DNA from: Phycicoccus sp.
GTDB taxonomy: Bacteria; Actinomycetota; Actinomycetes; Actinomycetales; Dermatophilaceae
DNA length: 64,000 bases
Assembly: GCA_017993715.1 (NCBI GenBank)
Contig: JAGOME010000011.1
Location: 1-64,000 of the forward strand
Direction: 5' to 3'
Below, one piece after another: positions 58,711 to 64,000 of this stretch (position 1 is the stretch's first letter; each line of letters starts with the position of its first letter). The position numbers and the translations under genes were made by a program. The notes below the pieces were generated by a model that saw only the letters and a program-made list of their open reading frames with translations, was not told the DNA's origin and ran no database searches.

Positions 58711-59451
58711 CTAGTGGCTGAGGATCTTGCTGAGGAAGTCCTGGGCGCGATCGCTGCGGGGGTTGGTGAAGAACTCCTCAGGGGAGTTCTGCTCGACGAT
58801 GGCCCCGTCGCTGAGGAAGACCACGCGGTTGCCGGCCTTGCGCGCGAAACCCATCTCGTGGGTGACCACGACCATGGTCATGCCCTCGCGCGCCAGCGCC
58901 ACCATGACGTCGAGGACCTCGTTGATCATTTCGGGGTCCAGGGCCGAAGTGGGCTCATCGAACAGCATGACCTTGGGGTCCATCGCCAGCGACCGCGCGA
59001 TGGCGACGCGCTGCTGCTGACCCCCGGAGAGCTGCGCCGGGTATTTTTGCGCCTGCTGGGCCACACCGACGCGCTCCAGCAACTCCATGGCGCGCTTGTC
59101 GGCCTCGGCCTTGGGCGTCTTGCGGACCTTGGTCGGGCCGAGCGTGATGTTCTCGAGGATCGTCTTGTGGGCGAACAGGTTGAACGACTGGAAGACCATG
59201 CCGACGTCCGCGCGCAACTGCGCCAGGGCCTTGCCCTCCTCAGGGAGGGGCTTGCCGTCGATGGTGATCGTGCCCGACTCGATGGTCTCTAGCCGGTTGA
59301 TCGTGCGGCACAGCGTTGACTTCCCCGACCCGGAGGGGCCGATGAGGATGACGACCTCACCCTTGTCGACCTCAAGGTTGATCTCTTTGAGGACATGCAG
59401 GTCCCCGAAGTGCTTGTTGACGTCCTTGAGGACGACGAGCGGCTCTGCCAT
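58711..59451 (-). CDS. gluA: Amino-acid ABC transporter ATP-binding protein
   Basis: 246 aa. Walker A GPSGSGKSTLCRTIN, signature LSGGQQQRVAIARSL, Walker B VMLFDEPTSALDPEM and the switch His in VVVTHEMGFAR. First gene of the operon, transcribed gluA-gluB-gluC-gluD. The 168 bases upstream hold a GATACT-like -10 on the minus strand (59498-59503) but no clear -35. Confidence 0.93.
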   Translation of the reverse strand: MAEPLVVLKDVNKHFGDLHVLKEINLEVDKGEVVILIGPSGSGKSTLCRTINRLETIESGTITIDGKPLPEEGKALAQLRADVGMVFQSFNLFAHKTILENITLGPTKVRKTPKAEADKRAMELLERVGVAQQAQKYPAQLSGGQQQRVAIARSLAMDPKVMLFDEPTSALDPEMINEVLDVMVALAREGMTMVVVTHEMGFARKAGNRVVFLSDGAIVEQNSPEEFFTNPRSDRAQDFLSKILSH

Positions 59452-59557
59452 AGGCCGAACTTATCGGCTGAGATTTCGTTGAGAAGGCCCCGCGTGCGAG
59501 TATCGCGATCCGTCACCGAACCGTGACCAGGGGGTTGGAAGGGGGAGCGGCCGCTTT

Positions 59558-59606
59558 CCCCGTGGTGGCGACCCGGATCGCGATGTTCTCGGGTCGCCTC
59601 CACGGG
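59558..59606 (-). terminator. Hairpin after the beta-glucosidase gene
   Basis: CCCCGTGGTGGCGACCC pairs with GGGTCGCCTCCACGGGG (one mismatch), 14 bases past the GH3 stop. No U-tract. Confidence 0.7.
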
Positions 59607-59619
59607 GATCGCGGCGGGC

Positions 59620-61878
59620 TCAGCCCCGGGCTGCCTGCAAGATCGCCTCCGCGTCGAAGTCCGGCATGAACGAGGCAAGCATGGATAGGGGCATGCCCTG
59701 GAGCAGGAACCCGATGGGGTTGTCCGGTCCGACCTGGGCCACAACGTTCGGGGCCACCTGGCGCAGCCGCTCCAGCACGGCCGGGTCAGATGTCCAGTCC
59801 GAGATCAGCGAGTTGAGGGTGAGTGGCGGCAGGACCGACGGGGCATCGACCTCGACCGCGACTCGGAGCGGAAGATCGCGGGAGTGTGCGCCCACCTCGA
59901 TGACGAACTCACCGGCCTCGACGACAAATCGGTGCAGCTCGACGGAGTAGTACGAGAAGGCCCGCTGGTCGAGGGGGATGGACGCTCGAACGGCACCTCC
60001 CGGAGGGACCTCGACCTTGGTGAACCCGGCCAACTCCCGGACCGGGCGAACGGCTCGGGAGACCGGATCTTGCACGTAGACCTGCACGACGTGGGCGCCA
60101 CCGCGATCGCCGGTGTTGGTGACCGTGACATCGACGCTCGCCGCCAAGGTGCCGTCGGCGGCATTCCCGCTCATGGTCACCGACAGGTCCGACAGTGCGA
60201 AGGTGGTGTAGGACAGTCCGAATCCAAACGGGAATGCCACGTCGAGGTCGGCGGCGTCGTAGCCTCGGTAGCCCACGAACAGGCCTTCGCCATAGCGCAC
60301 CTCCTCGGCTTCGCCGGGGAAGTTGAGGTAGGCGGAGTTGTCCTGGAGCCGATGCGGGATCGTCTCGGCGAGCCGACCGGATGGATTGACCTCGCCAAGG
60401 AGCACATCGACGACGGCCGACCCGCCGGCCTGTCCGGTGAGCCAGCTCTCGACCACCGCCGTACTGTGGGCGACAACGTCCCCAAGGATGACGCTCGAGC
60501 CGTTGACCAGGACGGTGGCGATCTGTGGATTGGCCTGTGCCAGCGCGGAGAGCAACGCCAGCTGCGGCGCCGGCAGATTCATGTGCGTGCGGTCAAACCC
60601 TTCCGACTCCTCTGCCTCGGTCAGCCCGAGGAAGAGCACGACGGTGTCGACCCCTTGCGCCGCGGCGACGGCTTCATCGCGCAGTCGAGCCGTCTCCTCG
60701 GCGGGAGTGGTGGGGTCAAACGAGAACCCGGGCGCGAAGGTGACGTCGAGGGCGTCCTGCAGGAAGGGCAGGGCGGCGTCCACTTGTGTCGTGTTGACCT
60801 GGGAGGACCCGCCCCCTTGGAAGCGGGGAGTCCGGGCGAACTCGCCAATCACGGCAACCTTGGTGCCGCGGGCCAGCGGGAGCAGGCCATTCTCGTTGCG
60901 CAGCAGCACGATCGACTCCGCGGCCGCTGTGCGGGCCAGGGCGTGATGCGCGGCGAAGTCGACCGTTTCGTCGAGGTCGACAACGTGCGCCCCGCGGGAG
61001 ACGAGCGTGAGGACAGCCCGGGCCCGCGCATCGAGGACCTCCATCGGCACCTCGCCCCCCTCGACCGCGGCGACGACGGCATCGGGGCTGGCCGGCAGGA
61101 GCGGCGGCATCTCCAGGTCCACTCCGGCCAAGATGGCCGGGATCCGGTGATAGACCCCACCCCAGTCGGAGACGACCATCCCCTCGAAGCCGAACTCGTC
61201 GCGCAGCATGTCCTGCAGCAGGTAGCTGCTCTCCGAGACGTAGGTCCCGTTGACCTTGTTGTAGGACGACATCACCGTCCAGGGTTGCGTGGCGGCCACG
61301 ACGCGGGCGAATCCCGACAGGTAGATCTCACGCAGGGTTCGCTCGTCGATGACAGCGCTGACGCGGTGTCGATCGGTCTCCTGGTTGTTGGCGGCGTAGT
61401 GCTTCAGTGAGGTGCCCACCCCCTGGGACTGAATGCCGTCGATCAGGCCGATCGCCATCTCCGCACCGAGAACCGGATCCTCTGAGAAGTACTCAAAGTT
61501 CCTGCCGCACAACGGAGATCGCTTGATGTTGATCCCGGGCCCGAGGACGACGGACACGCCGAGTGCGCGGGCTTCGCGACCGATCGCTTCACCGATGGCC
61601 CGCAGCAGTGTGGGGTTCCACGATGACGCGGACGCCGCCGCCGGCGGGAATGCCGTGGCCGGCTCCGAGTTGCCCAGCCCCAGATGGTCGGCCTCGGCGC
61701 GCTGCGTGCGCAGCCCGTGAGGCCCGTCAGAGACGGTGATTGCGGGGATGCCGAGGCGCTCGATCGGAGCGGTCCACCAGAAGCCGGAGCCGCTGGTCAG
61801 CTGGGCCTTTTCGGCCGTGGTCAGCTGTGCGAGAACCGACTCCACATCGAACGCGCGGGTGGTCTGGTCGTGGGTCAC
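59620..61878 (-). CDS. Glycoside hydrolase family 3 beta-glucosidase-like protein
   Basis: 752 aa, GH3 N (1-~300), GH3 C, and a fibronectin-III-like C-terminal domain (VTVTNTGDRGGAHVVQVYVQ). The nucleophile Asp238 is in MVVSDWGGVYHR, with the substrate-site motif KHYAANNQETDRHRVSA. No signal peptide, so it hydrolyses imported sugars in the cytoplasm. It begins one base before the upstream MFS stop, i.e. co-transcribed. The sugar linkage is not decided. Confidence 0.9.
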   Translation of the reverse strand: MTHDQTTRAFDVESVLAQLTTAEKAQLTSGSGFWWTAPIERLGIPAITVSDGPHGLRTQRAEADHLGLGNSEPATAFPPAAASASSWNPTLLRAIGEAIGREARALGVSVVLGPGINIKRSPLCGRNFEYFSEDPVLGAEMAIGLIDGIQSQGVGTSLKHYAANNQETDRHRVSAVIDERTLREIYLSGFARVVAATQPWTVMSSYNKVNGTYVSESSYLLQDMLRDEFGFEGMVVSDWGGVYHRIPAILAGVDLEMPPLLPASPDAVVAAVEGGEVPMEVLDARARAVLTLVSRGAHVVDLDETVDFAAHHALARTAAAESIVLLRNENGLLPLARGTKVAVIGEFARTPRFQGGGSSQVNTTQVDAALPFLQDALDVTFAPGFSFDPTTPAEETARLRDEAVAAAQGVDTVVLFLGLTEAEESEGFDRTHMNLPAPQLALLSALAQANPQIATVLVNGSSVILGDVVAHSTAVVESWLTGQAGGSAVVDVLLGEVNPSGRLAETIPHRLQDNSAYLNFPGEAEEVRYGEGLFVGYRGYDAADLDVAFPFGFGLSYTTFALSDLSVTMSGNAADGTLAASVDVTVTNTGDRGGAHVVQVYVQDPVSRAVRPVRELAGFTKVEVPPGGAVRASIPLDQRAFSYYSVELHRFVVEAGEFVIEVGAHSRDLPLRVAVEVDAPSVLPPLTLNSLISDWTSDPAVLERLRQVAPNVVAQVGPDNPIGFLLQGMPLSMLASFMPDFDAEAILQAARG

Positions 61879-63153
61879 TTACTTCACCGACTTAATGGGG
61901 AGGATGGCGAAGGCGCCGATCAGGGTCAGGCCGGCGGCGGCATACAACATGAGGTCGTAGTTTTGCCCCGTCGCTGACGAGATCCCAAGCAGGGAGGCTG
62001 CGACCAGGGGCGCGAGCGTCTGCGGCACGGCATTGGCCAGGTTGAAAACCCCAAGGTCCTTGGCGGCGTCGTCGGGGTTGGGCAGGACGTCGACGACGAG
62101 GGCGAGGTCGACACCCATGTACACGCCGAAGGCCAGGCCGAGGATGACCTCCACGAGGTAGAAGCCGTTGAGCGACCCGACCTGAGTGAGCAGGGCCGTC
62201 CCGATGGCAAACAGGGCCGTGGACGCCGCCACGAAGACCTTGCGCCGACCGGTCATGTCGCTGAGTTTGCCGGCGACCCAGCCGGAGAGCACGAGGGCGA
62301 TCGTGTAGAAGGTGACGCCGAGAGTGACAGCCGCCAGCGCGTCGCCCTGGGTGAGGTCGAGGCGATCGATGAGGAAGTTGAGGCGGAACGTCGTGAACAT
62401 GAACGTGCCAAGGACGATGAGGAACCGGGAGAGCCAGGCGTAGGCGAAGTCCGGGTGCTTGGCGGGGCTGACCCAGAACGTCCGGGCCCACTCGCCGAGA
62501 GAGAGCGCCGGCGGCTTGGTCGGGAGAACCTGGTCCGGGAGCACGAACGCGAAGATCGCCATGGCGATGATGGCGAACACCGCCGGCCCGACGAACATGA
62601 GCATGAGGTTGTCCGCGAACTGTTCCGCGACGATGGTGCCGCCGAGGATGCCGACGTTCTGCGCGATGCCGAGGATGGCGGCGAGGGAGCCACGCTGCTT
62701 CTCGGGGATCTGGTCCGACATGGTGGCCAGGAATGCCGCGAGCGTCGCGTTAGCGCCGATCTGGGCGATGAACCACCCCAGCGTGACGATCCCGACGCTT
62801 TGGCCAGTGGCGAGCAGCGCGAACGCTGCGGTCATCACGATGGTGCCGCCGACGATCCACGGGCGTCGTCGACCCCAGGCCGATGTCGTCCGGTCCGAGA
62901 GGCGTCCAAAGACGATGTTGGACAGGGCGGCACCGAGGGCCCCGACCCCCATGACGGTGCCGATGGCGGCATTGCGCTCGGCTTCGGGGACGAACGAGTT
63001 GATCTTGACGGCCACGCCGACAATCGCCGGCCCAAGCAACGCCACGAAGAACACGAACTGTGCCGCGAACATCGAGATGACGTAGGCCGGTCCGACCGGT
63101 TTGGTCGGTTCGGGGAAGAGATGGTGGTCGGTCCCCGCTGCCTGGACGCTCAT
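61879..63153 (-). CDS. MFS/GPH-type sugar transporter
   Basis: 424 aa, twelve transmembrane segments. FGRLSDRTTSAWGRRRPWIVGGT after TM2 is the loop of sugar-carrying MFS (GPH/SLC45-like) proteins, and GKLSDMTGRRKVF occurs in the second half. Directly upstream of the GH3 gene and divergent from a LacI regulator, so it probably imports a beta-glucoside. ATG at 63153 with AAGGG ~8 bases upstream. Confidence 0.86.
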   Translation of the reverse strand: MSVQAAGTDHHLFPEPTKPVGPAYVISMFAAQFVFFVALLGPAIVGVAVKINSFVPEAERNAAIGTVMGVGALGAALSNIVFGRLSDRTTSAWGRRRPWIVGGTIVMTAAFALLATGQSVGIVTLGWFIAQIGANATLAAFLATMSDQIPEKQRGSLAAILGIAQNVGILGGTIVAEQFADNLMLMFVGPAVFAIIAMAIFAFVLPDQVLPTKPPALSLGEWARTFWVSPAKHPDFAYAWLSRFLIVLGTFMFTTFRLNFLIDRLDLTQGDALAAVTLGVTFYTIALVLSGWVAGKLSDMTGRRKVFVAASTALFAIGTALLTQVGSLNGFYLVEVILGLAFGVYMGVDLALVVDVLPNPDDAAKDLGVFNLANAVPQTLAPLVAASLLGISSATGQNYDLMLYAAAGLTLIGAFAILPIKSVK

Positions 63154-63282
63154 GGCTGTCTACCCTTCGCTAGTGACCCGATTCAGTGAAACGCGTCAGT
63201 CAGATTCGCAGAGGGTGGATTCGCCGTCAAGGGGGGCCCAGAATCGTCCGCGAGTGGCTCCGATGGCGAGTTCTGAGCATGG

Positions 63283-63316
63283 CCGGTATTCCTGAATCTG
63301 GAGCCAGGAATACCGG
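63283..63316. promoter_or_regulatory. Inverted repeat in the MFS-LacI divergent region
   Basis: CCGGTATTCCTG (63283-63294), a 10-base loop, CAGGAATACCGG (63305-63316): a perfect 12-bp inverted repeat in the divergent intergenic region. It may be a regulator site or a hairpin. A second candidate, GAAACGCGTC (63188-63197), is closer to the MFS start and resembles half of a LacI-family operator. Confidence 0.5.
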
Positions 63317-63378
63317 GCACGAGGTCCCGTACGCTGGCCGCCGGGGAACTTGGTGACCTGAGGGAAGAGGTGTATGAG

Positions 63379-64000
63379 GTGGCTGCGTCCCCGGATCGGG
63401 TGACGAGCTCCGATGTCGCGCGGGCTGCCGGGGTTTCGCGGACCACGGTGAGTTACGTCTTCAATGGACGCGGGGCAATCCCCGACGAGACGCGCACGCG
63501 CGTGCGGGCTGTCGCGGACGGCCTGGGCTACCGCCCATCCGGGATCGCCCGGGCGCTGCGCACAGGGACGACCGACCTCGTGGTGTTGGTCCTGCCGGCC
63601 TGGTCGCCCAGCGATGTCCTGGGGCGGTTGATTCGTCGAATGTCCATGCGCTTAGAGGCGCTCGGGCTTCCCATGGTCGTCACCCAGGTCGAGCCGGAAA
63701 GCGTCGGGCTCTGGGCTGCCATGACTCCGCTGGCGATCCTCTCGCCCTTCCCGCTCAGCGAGAATGCCGCTGCGCAAGTGATGGCCTCGGGGGCCCGACA
63801 CTTGATCATGAGCGGCACAGGTGCACAGGGGGCGGCCCCCTCGGTCGCGGACTATGGGCTTGCCCACGGGCGACTCCAGATGAGCCATCTCGTGGCTATG
63901 GGCCACACCCGCTGTGGCTATGCGATGCCCGAGGACCCCGTGCTGCAGCAGTGGTTCGGCGCCTCCAGGGTCGAGGGCGCCGGTGCCGTCTGTGCGGACC
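63379..64000 (+). CDS. LacI-family regulator, 3' end outside window
   Basis: About 207 codons are visible. LacI HTH VTSSDVARAAGVSRTTVSYVFNGRG then IPDETRTRVRAVADGLGYRPSGIARALRTG, followed by the start of the sugar-binding domain (DLVVLVLPAWSPSDVLG). GTG at 63379 has GAAGAGG 8 bases upstream; GTG 63370 is an alternative. It most likely represses the divergent MFS-GH3 unit and is released by a glucoside. Confidence 0.88.
   Translation, partial: MAASPDRVTSSDVARAAGVSRTTVSYVFNGRGAIPDETRTRVRAVADGLGYRPSGIARALRTGTTDLVVLVLPAWSPSDVLGRLIRRMSMRLEALGLPMVVTQVEPESVGLWAAMTPLAILSPFPLSENAAAQVMASGARHLIMSGTGAQGAAPSVADYGLAHGRLQMSHLVAMGHTRCGYAMPEDPVLQQWFGASRVEGAGAVCAD

Overview
The window is a high-GC chromosomal segment, judged by eye at close to 70 % GC, that reads as an actinobacterium of the order Micrococcales, possibly Intrasporangiaceae-like. 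The evidence is the gene order hemW - hrcA - dnaJ - rsmE - HIT - phoH - ybeY - CNNM - era ... leuA ... recO - uppS - zur/znu - glyS - dusB - dgt - dnaG, which is a typical actinobacterial housekeeping backbone, together with actinobacteria-restricted families (DUF3097, PucR, DUF4870), frequent GTG starts and many apparently leaderless genes. I see no prophage, IS element, integrase, CRISPR array or rRNA operon.

Layout. 1-5.5 kb: a tyrosine phosphatase cut by the window edge, then a PucR-controlled beta-alanine/valine-type catabolic pair (omega-aminotransferase and MmsA). 5.6-13.1 kb: hemW, an SDR, two DUF proteins, then the CIRCE-controlled hrcA-dnaJ pair, rsmE and a HIT protein. 13.1-14.99 kb: a divergent EamA exporter and LysR regulator. 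15.0-18.7 kb: the tightly coupled phoH-ybeY-CNNM-era operon. 18.8-28.5 kb: accessory genes between era and leuA: a Tat-secreted orphan, asd, a GNAT enzyme, GntR plus ACC deaminase, a SulP transporter, a universal stress protein with an amino-acid permease, and an NAD(P)-binding protein. 28.6-31.5 kb: leuA behind a leucine-rich leader peptide, followed by an overlapping PfkB kinase. 31.5-36 kb: a surface intradiol dioxygenase, DUF1801, AlkB and two alpha/beta hydrolases.

36-42.7 kb: recO-uppS, the znuACB-zur operon under a Zur-type palindrome, a small membrane protein and glyS. 42.8-55.7 kb: an unusual sigma-like/membrane/propeller-like protein, a sulfurtransferase, an alpha/beta hydrolase with dusB, a solitary AbiEi-like gene between hairpins, a trans-sulfuration enzyme with its Lrp regulator, YdeI, dgt, dnaG and a CDF transporter. 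55.9 kb: tRNA-Asn. 56-59.5 kb: a gluABCD-type amino-acid ABC transporter. 59.6-64 kb: a GH3 beta-glucosidase, a sugar-type MFS carrier and a divergent LacI regulator that runs off the end.

Three patterns run across individual genes. (1) The 7-mer GGCATWC/GWATGCC occurs about 80 times by hand count, several-fold above composition, and appears to pull codon choice. (2) At least fifteen genes have a TANNNT-like -10 box ending 5-9 bases before the start codon, the signature of leaderless transcription. (3) Most gene ends carry strong GC hairpins without U-tracts, and two of the palindromes share the same 16-bp arm although they lie 20 kb apart.
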